Origin: Palsa-504 sp963834685
Lineage (GTDB): Bacteria; Actinomycetota; Actinomycetes; Streptosporangiales; Streptosporangiaceae
NCBI GenBank assembly: GCA_963834685.1
Contig: CAWICW010000032.1
Coordinates: 276,711 to 340,710, forward strand
Length of the DNA: 64,000 nucleotides
Direction of reading: 5' to 3'
The position numbers were made by a program, and so were the translations under genes. Positions within the stretch are counted from its first letter, which is position 1. Each line of letters opens with the position of its first letter. The notes below the pieces were generated by a model. The model made no database searches. It was not told where the DNA came from and saw only the letters and a list, made by a program, of their open reading frames with translations. Positions 44,013 to 52,673 of the stretch are shown here, one piece after another.

Positions 44013-45671
44013 ATGACGCCTGACCTGCGGGAATTCGCGCTGGACGGGGAAGACGTGGCAGCGCTCGCCGGGAACGGCGCGAACCCGGACCCCGACCCGG
44101 TGCCCGCCGTCGTCGACGTGCTCGGGCAGGCCTTCGGCGTCGTCGCCGAACCCGGTGCGCCCGGCAGCGGGATGCGCCAGCACACCTGGCTGGACACCTT
44201 CGACTGGCGGCTGAACCGCGCCGGGCTCACGCTCGAATACGAGCACGCCCGCAAGGGCGGCCGCCTGCTGCTCAGCAAGGACGAGGTGATCCAGGCCGAA
44301 CAGCGTGTCCCCGGCTGGCGGTCCGGCCGTCCCCGGCTGGCCGAGGACCTGCCCGCCGGGCCGGTCCGCGACCAGATCCTCAAGCTGGCCAGCCCGCGCG
44401 CCCTGCTGCCCATGGCCACCGCGGCCAGCGCGGTCAGCGTCACCCGCCTGCTCAACGCCGACGGCAAGACCGTTGCGCGGCTGATCGTGGATCGCTCGAC
44501 GGTGGCCCGGGCCGACCAGGCCGTCGCGCTGCCCCCGCGGCTGGCCGTCGCCGAGGTCCGCGGCTACCCCGGTCAGGCCCGCCGGGCCGCCCGGCTCCTG
44601 GCCGAAACCCCGGGCGTCTCCGCGCCCGAGCGCAGTGCCTTCCTGGAGGCCCTGCACGCTCTCGGCCGTCACCCGAACGACTACAGCAACGGCGTGACCA
44701 CGGAGATCACCGCGCGGATGCCCGCCTCCGTCGCGGTCGCCACCTTGCTGCTGGGGCTGCTCGACACCGTGGAGCAGAACGTCGACGGCGTGCTGCGCGA
44801 CATCGACATCGAGTTCCTGCACGACCTGCGGGTGGCGGTCCGGCGCACCCGGTCGGCGATCAAGCTGCTCGGCGACGTGCTGCCGGACGGCCTGGGCGCG
44901 TCGTACGCTGCCGAGTTCAAGTGGCTCGGGGACCTGACCACGCCGATCCGGGACCTCGACGTCCACCTGCTCGGCTTCGGCGCGATGGCCGGGCAGCTGG
45001 TGGCCGCGTCGCCGGCCGACCTCGAGCCGTTCCGCGCGTTCCTGGCCCGGCGCCGCAGGCGGGAGTTCCGGCGGCTGGCGGCCGGGCTGCGCTCAGCCCG
45101 GTTCCGGACCGTCACCGACCACTGGCGCAAGGCGCTGGTCGAGGTCCGCGATGCGGGCGGCCCGGCCCGGCGCCGCGGTGTCACCGCCGACGACCTGGCC
45201 GTGTCCCGGACCGGCTTCATGTTCCGCCGGGTTGCCGCGCTGGGCGGCGCGATCACCGCGGATTCGGCCCCGGAGTCCCTGCACAACCTGCGCAAGCGCT
45301 GCAAGGAACTGCGCTACGTGCTGGAGTTCTTCGCCCCGCTGCACGACCCGGCCGTGTACCGGAAGGTCGTCGGCGACCTGAAGCAGCTGCAGGACTGCCT
45401 GGGTGAGTTCCAGGACGACGAGGTGCAGCGCCACGAGATCGCGGCCCTGGCCGACACGATGCTGGCCGAGCGCGTCGCCCCGGCCGCTACGCTGCTGGCC
45501 ATGGGTGAAATCGCCGCAAATCTCGCACACAGCCAGGCCGAAGCCCGCGCGGACTTCGCCGAGCGGTTCAGCAGGTTCGCCGGCCCCGCGGGCCAGCAGC
45601 GGTTTCGCGCCCTCCTGGCCAGGCCCGACGGGGCTCTGCTACCCGGGCCCCGTGGCGGGGCGGGCCAGTGA
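44013..45671 (+). CDS. CYTH-like/CHAD domain protein
   Basis: The 552-residue protein has an N-terminal CYTH-like barrel (HTWLDTFDWRLNRAGLTLEY, residues ~48-67) that lacks the usual ExExK start, followed by a complete CHAD domain (~235-510). Its conserved histidine and arginine/lysine helices read FLHDLRVAVRRTRSAIKLLG and LHNLRKRCKELRYVLEFF. CHAD domains bind polyphosphate and locate to polyphosphate granules. The degenerate CYTH suggests that triphosphatase activity is lost. The stop overlaps the ParA start as GTGA, so both proteins are made together. Confidence 0.9.
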   Translation: MTPDLREFALDGEDVAALAGNGANPDPDPVPAVVDVLGQAFGVVAEPGAPGSGMRQHTWLDTFDWRLNRAGLTLEYEHARKGGRLLLSKDEVIQAEQRVPGWRSGRPRLAEDLPAGPVRDQILKLASPRALLPMATAASAVSVTRLLNADGKTVARLIVDRSTVARADQAVALPPRLAVAEVRGYPGQARRAARLLAETPGVSAPERSAFLEALHALGRHPNDYSNGVTTEITARMPASVAVATLLLGLLDTVEQNVDGVLRDIDIEFLHDLRVAVRRTRSAIKLLGDVLPDGLGASYAAEFKWLGDLTTPIRDLDVHLLGFGAMAGQLVAASPADLEPFRAFLARRRRREFRRLAAGLRSARFRTVTDHWRKALVEVRDAGGPARRRGVTADDLAVSRTGFMFRRVAALGGAITADSAPESLHNLRKRCKELRYVLEFFAPLHDPAVYRKVVGDLKQLQDCLGEFQDDEVQRHEIAALADTMLAERVAPAATLLAMGEIAANLAHSQAEARADFAERFSRFAGPAGQQRFRALLARPDGALLPGPRGGAGQ

Positions 45672-46432
45672 AGATCTACGCCACCTACAACATCAAGGGC
45701 GGCGTCGGCAAGACGACTGCCGCGGTCAACCTCGCCTACCTGTCCGCGGCCGACGGCTACCGCACCCTGATATGGGACCTGGACCCGCAGGGCGCGGCCA
45801 GCTTCCTGTTCCGGATCAAGCCCCGGGTCAAGGGCGGCGGGAAGGCGCTCATCCGCGGCACCAAGGCCTTGGACGACGCCATCAAGGGCACCGACTTCGA
45901 GCACCTGGACCTGATCCCGGCCGACTTCACCTACCGCAACATGGACCTGATCCTGGGCGACAAGGACAAGAAGCCGACCCGCCAGATCGCCCAGCTGCTC
46001 CGCCCGCTGGCCGGCGAATACGAGCACGTGTTCCTGGACTGCCCGCCCAGCATCTCCCTGGTCTCGGAAAACGTCATGCACGCCGCCGACGTCCTGCTGG
46101 TCCCGCTGATCCCGACCACGCTGTCGGTCCGCACCCTGGATCAGCTCACCGAGTTTGTGGCCGGCTTCGACGGCCGCAAGCCCCAGATCCGCGCCTTCTT
46201 CTCGATGGTTGACCGCCGTAAGCGGCTGCACCAGGACATCACGGCCAAACTTCCGGCCGAACGGCCCGGGGTGGCAGCCACCCTGATCCCGGCCTTGTCC
46301 CTCATCGAGCGGATGTCCGTGGAGCGCGCCCCGGTCACCGTGTTCGCCCCGCGAAGCCAGGCCGCCCGCGCCTTCCGCGCCCTGTGGGCCGAGGTCAGTG
46401 ACGACGAAACGAAGGCCGCCGACAGCGCCTGA
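45668..46432 (+). CDS. ParA/MinD-family ATPase
   Basis: The 254-residue ATPase has the deviant Walker A KGGVGKTTAAVNLA with its signature lysine (residues ~10-17), Walker A' LIWDLDPQGAAS and Walker B VFLDCPPSISL. These are the marks of ParA proteins that move cargo over the nucleoid. There is no ParB gene beside it. It is translationally coupled to the CHAD protein, so CHAD is the probable cargo adaptor. A C-terminal basic segment (RAPVTVFAPRSQAARAFRAL) could bind DNA. Confidence 0.93.
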   Translation: MKIYATYNIKGGVGKTTAAVNLAYLSAADGYRTLIWDLDPQGAASFLFRIKPRVKGGGKALIRGTKALDDAIKGTDFEHLDLIPADFTYRNMDLILGDKDKKPTRQIAQLLRPLAGEYEHVFLDCPPSISLVSENVMHAADVLLVPLIPTTLSVRTLDQLTEFVAGFDGRKPQIRAFFSMVDRRKRLHQDITAKLPAERPGVAATLIPALSLIERMSVERAPVTVFAPRSQAARAFRALWAEVSDDETKAADSA

Positions 46433-46459
46433 GCCCTCGCTCTCACGCTGATTCACTGC

Positions 46460-46471
46460 GATAATCTAGAC
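46460..46471 (+). promoter_or_regulatory. GATAAT-TAGAC element before the kinase gene
   Basis: GATAATCTAGAC lies 40 bases before the kinase start. All but one base recurs as GATAATGTAGAC at 49948, before the DUF4397 paralogue. GATAAT is a plausible -10 box. The match suggests shared promoter control. Confidence 0.5.
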
Positions 46472-46510
46472 GGCCCGCCCGGGGGCGGCAGCGCGGTTTG
46501 GGGGGGAGGG

Positions 46511-49500
46511 GTGTTGAGCGAGGATTACCCGGCCCAGCTGACCGAGTTTCGGGCAGGCTCGCTGCTGGCCGGGTACCGCCTGGAGAAGCAGGTCGGGCGG
46601 GGCGGGTTCGCGGTGGTGTTCCGGGCCCTCGATGAGCGCCTGGGCCGCCCGGTGGCGCTCAAGATCCTCGCGCCGGACCTGGCCTCGTCGAGCCCGGAGT
46701 TCCGGCGGCGGTTCATCGCGGAGTCGCGCGCGGCGGCGACGGTGGATGATCCGCACATCATCCCGGTGTACGAGGCCGGCGAGGCCGACGGGGTGCTGTT
46801 CATCGCGATGCGGTACGTAGCAGGCGGCGACCTGCGGCAGGTGCTGGAGCGGGAGGGCGCGCTGGCGCCGGACCGGGCCGCGGACTTCGTCTCCCCGGTG
46901 GCCTCGGCGCTGGATGCCGCGCACAGCGCGGGGCTGGTGCACCGTGACGTCAAGCCCGGGAACATCCTGGTCGACGCGAGGGCCGGCCGGCCCGATCACG
47001 TGTACCTGTCGGACTTCGGGATCGTCAAGGGCGCGGCGCTGGGCAGCCTGACCGGGGTGGGCAGCAGCAATCTCGGCACTCCGGACTACATGGCGCCGGA
47101 GCAGATCAGCGGCCAGCCGGTGGACGGCCGCACCGATCAGTACTCGCTGGCCTGCGTGGCGGTTCAGCTGCTGACCGGAACGGTGCCGTTCCAGCGGGAC
47201 TCGCTCCCCGCGGTGATCTACGCGCACCTGTCCGTCCCGCCGCCGTCCCTGGTGGCCCTCCGGCCGGACCTGCCCGCCGCCGTCGATCAGGTCGTGGCCA
47301 AGGCGCTGGCCAAGACCCCGGACAAACGGTACGACTCGTGCGGGGACTTCGCCGACGCGCTGCGCGCTGCGCTCGGCCTGACGTCCTACCATCGCCGCGG
47401 CACCGCCAGCGCGCCTCCGCACCAGCCCTCCGCCACGTCGTCCGACCCGGAAGCGGCCGGGACGGTCGATTCCTTGCCCGACAGCACCCCTCCCGGCACC
47501 GTGGAGACGCCCGCGGCCGCCGTCCCTGTCCCTCCCGGCACCGTGGAGACGCCCGCGGCCGCCGTCCCTGTCCCTCCCGGCACCGTCGAGACGCCCGCGG
47601 CCGCCGTCCCTGTCCCTCCCGGCACCGTGGAGACGCCCGCGGCCGCCGTCCCCGCCCCTCCCGGCACCGTCGAGACGCCCCCGCCCGACCTCCCCATCCC
47701 GACCGCGGCCGCGATGGTCATTCCCGACCAGGACGCGGAGACGGCGTCGCCCCCGCCCACGGCGGTGTCCAGCCTGCTCGGTGCATCCGAGGTCCCGTTG
47801 CCGACGGTGGTCGAATCTCCCCCGGCCGCGGCCGGTCCGGTCCCTGACGAGCTGGCCGACGGCACCGAACCAGCCGACGAAGGCGACCAGCCGACGCCAG
47901 CGGCCAAGGCCGACGTCCGTCCCAGGGCCGCTGCCGAGACCGACGTCCGTCCCGTAGCCGTCCCCGCTGACGCCGATGGGGACCGCGACCTGGAAAGGAC
48001 GGGCGGGCTCGCCGGGCCGGCCGCCGAACCAGACCGGCTGACCGATCACGGTCCAGCCTGGGACGACGCACCACCCCCGGAGCGCCCACCCGCCCGCCGG
48101 AGCCCGGTAATCGTCTGGGTCCAGCGCCATCGTCTCCCGGTACTCGCGCTGGTCTGCGCGATCCTGGCCGCGGCGATAACTATTCCCTTCATATCGTCGA
48201 GTCCGTCGGCCTCCTCCGGCCGGTCGGCATCCTCTGTTCTGCCGCCCGCCACTACCGGATTTGTCAGTCTCGGCAACTTGTCGGAGAGTCCGTCCCCGGT
48301 GGACGTGTACCTGTATTCGTCTGGTGACTCCAGTCCTGAGTTCGTCCAGCACGGCGTGGCCTACGGGACGATATTGCCGTACCGGGCCGTGAACGCCGGT
48401 AACTACAGCGTTAAGATGCGCGCTGCCGGGTCGTCGGCGTCGAGCAATCCCGTGTGGTCGGTCAGCCTGACGGTCAAGGCTGGCGGCGCGTACACGGTGG
48501 TGCCTTTGCGGGCCAGCGCCCAGCAAGGCCAGCTCAAAGTCATCGACAACAACCTGACCGCCCCGAAGGGCAAGTCCTTCGTGCGGGTGATCCAGGCCGA
48601 CCTCAATCAGGGCCAGGTGACGTTCCATTGCAGTTGCGCTCCGGGGGCCCCGGGCAACATCACGACCGATGCGGCGCCCGGCACCGTGAGTCCCCAGGTG
48701 CCCATCCCGACTGGCACCTGGACCATGAGCGCGAGCGGCCCCAGCGCGAAGGCGAGCCTGCCGGTCAGCCTGACCGCGGGCACCGTCCACACGGAGATCG
48801 TCGTCGCCGCGCCCGGCGGCGGCATTCAGATCATCAACCTGGTCGATGCCGCCGGGGCTCGCCAGGCACCCACCGGGGGTGCCTCTGCCGGTACCTCCCC
48901 GAGCTACCGGCGCGTCCCCGTCGGCCTCCCGGCTGCCTGGCGCTTCGTCCCCATCGCATCACTGGCCTTCAGCCCGTCTGGTACCACGCTGGCCATAGCC
49001 TCTGAACAGATCTGTCTGTGGGACATCGCCGCCGCCCGCTGCACCGCCAGTTTCGGGAGTGCGAGCATAACTGCGGTCGCGTTCAGCCCCGACGGCAAGA
49101 CCCTGGCCGCCACCGATAACACCGGCAACACGTATCTGTGGGATGTCGCCACCGGTAGCCAGACTGCCACCTTCACCGAGCCCGGCAGTGACGGCGCGTA
49201 TTCGGTGGCGTTCAGCCCGGACGGCAAGACCCTGGCCGCGGGCGATGGCAACGGCCGCACGTACCTGTGGAGTGTCGCCACCGGCAAGCCGATCACCAGC
49301 CTCGCCGACTCTGGCAGCAAGGGGGTGAACTCGGTGGCGTTCAGCCCGGACGGCAAGACCCTGGCCGCGGGCGATGGCAACGGCCGCACGTACCTGTGGA
49401 ATGTCGCCACCGGCAAGCCGATCACCAGCCTCGCCGACTCTGGCAGCAAGGGGGTGAACTCGGTGGCGTTCAGCCCGGACGGCAAGACCCTGGCCGCGGG

Positions 49501-49855
49501 CGATGGCAACGGCCGCACGTACCTGTGGAATGTCGCCACCGGCAAGCCGATCACCAGCCTCGCCGACCCTGACGGCAGCGGCGTCATCTCGGTCGCGTTC
49601 AGCCCCGACGACACAACCATGGCGGCCGGCGACAACAATGGCCGTACCTACCTCTGGAATATCGTTACCGGCAAGCCGGTGACAACTCTCGGTGAGCTTA
49701 ACAATGTGGAAATTAACTCGGTGGTATTCAGCGCTGACGGCAAGGAACTGGCGACCGGCGATCAGGACGGCAGCGTCTACCTCTGGTATGCGAACTTACC
49801 CGCCGAGCTCGCCCTGACAGGCAGATTCTGGCCTCCATCCGCCCAGGGTCGGTGA
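46511..49855 (+). CDS. membrane Ser/Thr protein kinase with DUF4397 and WD40 outer domains
   Basis: The 1114-residue protein starts with a Hanks-type kinase (residues ~15-280): GRGGFAVVFRALDE, VALKIL, HRDVKPGNILVD, LSDFGI and GTPDYMAPEQ. A Pro-rich linker with five 14-residue repeats (TVETPAAAVP) follows, then one transmembrane helix near 540-560 (LPVLALVCAILAAAITIPFI). Outside the cell come a DUF4397 domain (~575-790) and six or seven WD40 repeats (~815-1100), for example VNSVAFSPDGKTLAAGD. GTG 46511 is used; TTG 46514 is as likely. The outer part should sense a ligand or the wall and drive phosphorylation inside. Confidence 0.92.
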   Translation: MLSEDYPAQLTEFRAGSLLAGYRLEKQVGRGGFAVVFRALDERLGRPVALKILAPDLASSSPEFRRRFIAESRAAATVDDPHIIPVYEAGEADGVLFIAMRYVAGGDLRQVLEREGALAPDRAADFVSPVASALDAAHSAGLVHRDVKPGNILVDARAGRPDHVYLSDFGIVKGAALGSLTGVGSSNLGTPDYMAPEQISGQPVDGRTDQYSLACVAVQLLTGTVPFQRDSLPAVIYAHLSVPPPSLVALRPDLPAAVDQVVAKALAKTPDKRYDSCGDFADALRAALGLTSYHRRGTASAPPHQPSATSSDPEAAGTVDSLPDSTPPGTVETPAAAVPVPPGTVETPAAAVPVPPGTVETPAAAVPVPPGTVETPAAAVPAPPGTVETPPPDLPIPTAAAMVIPDQDAETASPPPTAVSSLLGASEVPLPTVVESPPAAAGPVPDELADGTEPADEGDQPTPAAKADVRPRAAAETDVRPVAVPADADGDRDLERTGGLAGPAAEPDRLTDHGPAWDDAPPPERPPARRSPVIVWVQRHRLPVLALVCAILAAAITIPFISSSPSASSGRSASSVLPPATTGFVSLGNLSESPSPVDVYLYSSGDSSPEFVQHGVAYGTILPYRAVNAGNYSVKMRAAGSSASSNPVWSVSLTVKAGGAYTVVPLRASAQQGQLKVIDNNLTAPKGKSFVRVIQADLNQGQVTFHCSCAPGAPGNITTDAAPGTVSPQVPIPTGTWTMSASGPSAKASLPVSLTAGTVHTEIVVAAPGGGIQIINLVDAAGARQAPTGGASAGTSPSYRRVPVGLPAAWRFVPIASLAFSPSGTTLAIASEQICLWDIAAARCTASFGSASITAVAFSPDGKTLAATDNTGNTYLWDVATGSQTATFTEPGSDGAYSVAFSPDGKTLAAGDGNGRTYLWSVATGKPITSLADSGSKGVNSVAFSPDGKTLAAGDGNGRTYLWNVATGKPITSLADSGSKGVNSVAFSPDGKTLAAGDGNGRTYLWNVATGKPITSLADPDGSGVISVAFSPDDTTMAAGDNNGRTYLWNIVTGKPVTTLGELNNVEINSVVFSADGKELATGDQDGSVYLWYANLPAELALTGRFWPPSAQGR
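47489..47680 (+). repeat. 42-bp tandem repeats in the kinase linker
   Basis: Four complete 42-bp units and a partial fifth encode PPGTVETPAAAVPV. They are nearly identical and in frame, so unit number can change without breaking the protein. They lie between the kinase domain and the membrane. Confidence 0.9.
49199..49585 (+). repeat. 129-bp near-identical WD40-coding repeats
   Basis: Three units starting at 49199, 49328 and 49457 encode successive 43-residue WD40 blades. The second and third are identical over more than 100 bases. This points to recent unequal recombination or gene conversion within the propeller. Confidence 0.92.
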
Positions 49856-49947
49856 TCTGCCTCGCAAGCCGGGGAAAGGCCCCTGATCCCCGTCCGCGCA
49901 CGCCCAGCCGGGCCCGGGTGCCTCACCGCTGGATCGGGTGTTTTGTG

Positions 49948-49959
49948 GATAATGTAGAC
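49948..49959 (+). promoter_or_regulatory. GATAAT-TAGAC element before the DUF4397 gene
   Basis: GATAATGTAGAC repeats the element at 46460 with one change. It lies 206 bases before GTG 50165. The rest of 49856-50164 shows no gene; a long 5' leader would start here if this is the promoter. Confidence 0.5.
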
Positions 49960-50164
49960 CGTCGGGCCTCAGGTTCGAGTGGGTTGCTATAGCGCAATTC
50001 CACCTCTACTGTGAGCACAGCGCCTCTTTTCGCTCCCTGGTGGCCTCGCCTCAGCGAGATCGCAAACAACTCATCTCCTGGTCACCTGGACGATGCGGCG
50101 TTCCGGGCCTCCTGGAGTGGGGAGGCGGAAAGAGAATTTCCGCAGTGTTTGGGAGGTATCTAAG

Positions 50165-51040
50165 GTGAAGTATCGTGTCATGCCCTGGCGACCGGCGGTG
50201 TTGCTAGCCTTCTCGGCCTTGCTGATCGGTATTCCGGCCAGCGCTCCGGCATCCGCGGCCACAAGTACCGGGTGGGTCAGCCTCGGTAACCTGTCTGAGA
50301 GTCCGTCTCCCGTGGATGTATACCTGTATTCATCCGGCGATTCCAGCCCTCAGTTCGTGGAGCACGACGTCGCCTACGGGACGCTCCTGCCCTATCAGCA
50401 GGTCAACGTCGGCGGCTACAGCGTCAAGATGCGCGCCGCCGGGTCGTCCGCGTCAAGTAATCCCGTCTGGTCGGTCAGCTTTACCGTGCAGGCCGGTGGC
50501 GCGTACACGGTGGTGCCGCTCAGGACGAGCGCGCAGCAAGGGCAGCTCAAGGTCATCGACAACAACCTGACCACGCCGCAAGGTAAATCCTTCGTCCGGG
50601 TGATCCAGGCGGACATCAATCAGAGCAAGGTGACGTTCCACTGCAGTTGCGCTGCAGGAGCCCCAGGGAACATTACGACCGACGCGGCGCCCGGCACCGT
50701 GAGTGCCCAGGCGCCCATCCCGACTGGCACCTGGACCATGAGCGCGACCAGCCCCACCGCGAACGCGAGCGTGCCCATCACGCTGACCGCGGGCACCGTC
50801 CATACGGAGGTCGTCATCGCCGCACCCGGTGGCGGCATTCAAATCGTCAACGTGCTTGATGCCGCCGGGGCCGGCCAGGCGCCCACCGGCGGCGTTTCCA
50901 CCGGATTCGGCGGCACCGCGCCGCACGGCGCAGGCTCGCCACTGCCGTGGCTGGTGCTGATCGGCGGCGGCGCGTTGCTCGTCCTGGCTGGCGGCTGGCG
51001 GCTGCGCCGCAACGGGCTGCGTCGGCTCAACCCCAGCTGA
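50165..51040 (+). CDS. secreted, membrane-anchored DUF4397 protein
   Basis: The 291-residue protein has a signal peptide (VMPWRPAVLLAFSALLIGIP, ending ASAPASAA), one DUF4397 domain (WVSLGNLSESPSPVDVYLYS) and a C-terminal helix (WLVLIGGGALLVLAGGW) with a basic tail. It is thus surface-anchored. Its outer domain is almost the same as that of the kinase upstream, at protein and DNA level, so it arose by duplication. GTG 50165 is preceded by GGGAGG. No sortase motif is seen. It could compete with or assist the kinase sensor. Confidence 0.85.
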   Translation: MKYRVMPWRPAVLLAFSALLIGIPASAPASAATSTGWVSLGNLSESPSPVDVYLYSSGDSSPQFVEHDVAYGTLLPYQQVNVGGYSVKMRAAGSSASSNPVWSVSFTVQAGGAYTVVPLRTSAQQGQLKVIDNNLTTPQGKSFVRVIQADINQSKVTFHCSCAAGAPGNITTDAAPGTVSAQAPIPTGTWTMSATSPTANASVPITLTAGTVHTEVVIAAPGGGIQIVNVLDAAGAGQAPTGGVSTGFGGTAPHGAGSPLPWLVLIGGGALLVLAGGWRLRRNGLRRLNPS

Positions 51041-51048
51041 CGGTGCTC

Positions 51049-51092
51049 ATCCGCAGGCCGGCCGCATTCATCGTCGCGGTCGGCCCGCGGAT
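51049..51092. terminator. hairpin between convergent genes
   Basis: Arms at 51049-51065 and 51076-51092 match at 15 of 17 positions, with a 10-base loop. They lie between the DUF4397 gene (+) and the VOC gene (-), so the hairpin may end both transcripts. There is no T-tract. Confidence 0.65.
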
Positions 51093-51153
51093 CTGCCCGA
51101 AGAAGTCTGGACCCGTGGCGGCTGCCCGCCGTCGGCCTCAGCCGTAACCGGGC

Positions 51154-51912
51154 TCAGCCGTCCCGGCCCTGCCAGGTCGTGACGCAGGCTTCGTTGCCCT
51201 CGGCGTCGGCCAGCACCCAGAACGCGGGAACTTCCGCGTCGTAGATCAAGGTCCCGCCGGCCGCCAGGGCGGCCCGGATCCGGGGCTCTGCCTCGTCGTG
51301 CGGCACGGACACGTCGAAGTGGATCCGGTTGCGTTGCGGGCGCGGCGCGTCCATCCGCTGGAACCAGACCGCCGGACCCTGGCCCAGCGGGTCGACCAGC
51401 CCGTCCCAGGGCCCGGACCGCCCTGGTTCGTCCACGTACCCCAGCACCGCCCGCCAGAACGGCCGGATCGCCGCCGCGTCCAGCGCGTCGATCCCGATCT
51501 CGATCACCTGCACCGACCGCTCGCCCCCGCCGGCCGAGTCGTCGTCCCCGTCAATATCGGCGTCCGGGCCAACCCCGCCGTCCACGGCGTCCTGGCCAAC
51601 CCAGCTGACCGTCTCCAGCCTCGTCTCGCCGACCACGGTCGAGATATTGCGGGCCAGCTCGACGTCCCGCTCGGTTACCCAGGCTGCCGCCGCGGTCTGC
51701 AGCGACAGCAGCACCCGGTCCGCGCGCACGTCCAGCCGCAGATGCCCCTCGGCGCCGGCCACCGCCGCCGCCCGGGCGGCGACGTCGGCGGCCAGTGCGA
51801 GGGATCCGGTCCGGACCTCGGTTCTCAGCTCGCCCAGGACAAGCCGCCAGCCCAGTCTGGTGACCGCGTCCGAGGCCTCGGACCTGCTCAGCTTCCGGTA
51901 AGGATCCTCCAT
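51154..51912 (-). CDS. pterin dehydratase-like / VOC (glyoxalase-fold) fusion
   Basis: The 252-residue protein has an N-terminal part (~1-90) resembling 4a-hydroxytetrahydrobiopterin dehydratase (LSRSEASDAVTRLGWRLVLG, WVTERDVELARNIS). A VOC domain follows from ~125 (VIEIGIDALDAAAIRPFWRA, RNRIHFDVSVPHDEAEPR). An acidic linker, ADIDGDDDSAGGGE, joins them. ATG 51912 is chosen; an in-frame start at 51990 adds 26 residues. No function can be named; VOC proteins include resistance and isomerase enzymes. Confidence 0.75.
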   Translation of the reverse strand: MEDPYRKLSRSEASDAVTRLGWRLVLGELRTEVRTGSLALAADVAARAAAVAGAEGHLRLDVRADRVLLSLQTAAAAWVTERDVELARNISTVVGETRLETVSWVGQDAVDGGVGPDADIDGDDDSAGGGERSVQVIEIGIDALDAAAIRPFWRAVLGYVDEPGRSGPWDGLVDPLGQGPAVWFQRMDAPRPQRNRIHFDVSVPHDEAEPRIRAALAAGGTLIYDAEVPAFWVLADAEGNEACVTTWQGRDG

Positions 51913-52011
51913 ACCGCTATGGTGCCAGCAATCACCGGCTACCCGGGGTGCCCCCCGGAAGCTCTCGTCCGCCAGCGCGTTGTTGGACACCTGCGGGCGC
52001 AGAATTCCGCC

Positions 52012-52664
52012 GTGCGCGGGATCGAGACCGACTATCTGGTCGTGGGTGCGGGTGCGGCCGGGATGGCGTTCGTCGACGCGCTGATCGCGGAATGCGACGC
52101 GGACGTGCTGATGGTGGACGGCGCCATCGCCCGGGCGGTCACTGGAACGACGCGTACCCGTTCGTGCGCCTGCACGGCCCGTCGGCGCTGTACGGCGTGA
52201 ACTCCCGGCGCCTGGGCGACGATTCCATCGAGCAGACCGGGCCGAACTGCGCGGCGGCCGGACTGCGAATCGAGCCCGGCCGCCCGGTCTTCGCCGACGG
52301 CCAGATCACGCTGCAGCAGATCCGGGCCTGTCAGCCGGTCTTCAGCGCCGCCCTGGCCGGCTATGTGGAGGCGACCCGCGACGACGGTGCGGTCAAGAAC
52401 CGGCTCTGCCCGGCGAACCCGTATCCGGACACGGCCCTGGACTGGATCCCGGTAACCTGCATCGCCCAGCGCGCCGAGATGACGTGGGTCGCCGACGCGG
52501 ACCTGTCCTCCTGGATGCAACGGTCACGGCTCAATGCCACCAGCGCTGTCCGCGACCACCTCGATGACCCGCAGATGCAGTCAGCGCTAACTCGCCTGTT
52601 TACCAACATCGAGCCCGCTATAGCCAAGCTGGGAACGTTCATGGCCAAGGGCAGCGACGCGTGA
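52012..52664 (+). pseudogene. FAD-binding oxidoreductase with internal deletion and frameshift
   Basis: GTG 52012 opens a Rossmann motif, YLVVGAGAAGMAFVDALI. Near 52118 the frame breaks by one missing base and continues as HRPGGHWNDAYPFVRLHGPS, the next family motif. After SIEQTGPN the sequence jumps directly to the C-terminal part (ITLQQIRACQPVFSAALAGY, VEATRDDGAVKNRLCP). Relatives as I recall them are 450-500 residues, so about 250-280 central residues, including the second nucleotide-binding motif, are missing. Two lesions make this a real pseudogene. Confidence 0.75.
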
Positions 52665-52673
52665 TCGTGACGA

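Noticed and set aside
45668..46432. ParA considered as the chromosomal partition protein
   Set aside because: No parB, no parS-like palindromes and no origin-associated genes are adjacent; the overlap partner is a CHAD protein.
46466..48790. Minus-strand frame with Gly/Arg/Asp repeats opposite the kinase
   Set aside because: The repeats are the complement of the 42-bp linker array; the plus strand carries all kinase motifs.
47489..49585. Tandem repeats considered as a CRISPR array
   Set aside because: Both repeat sets are continuous in-frame coding repeats without spacers.
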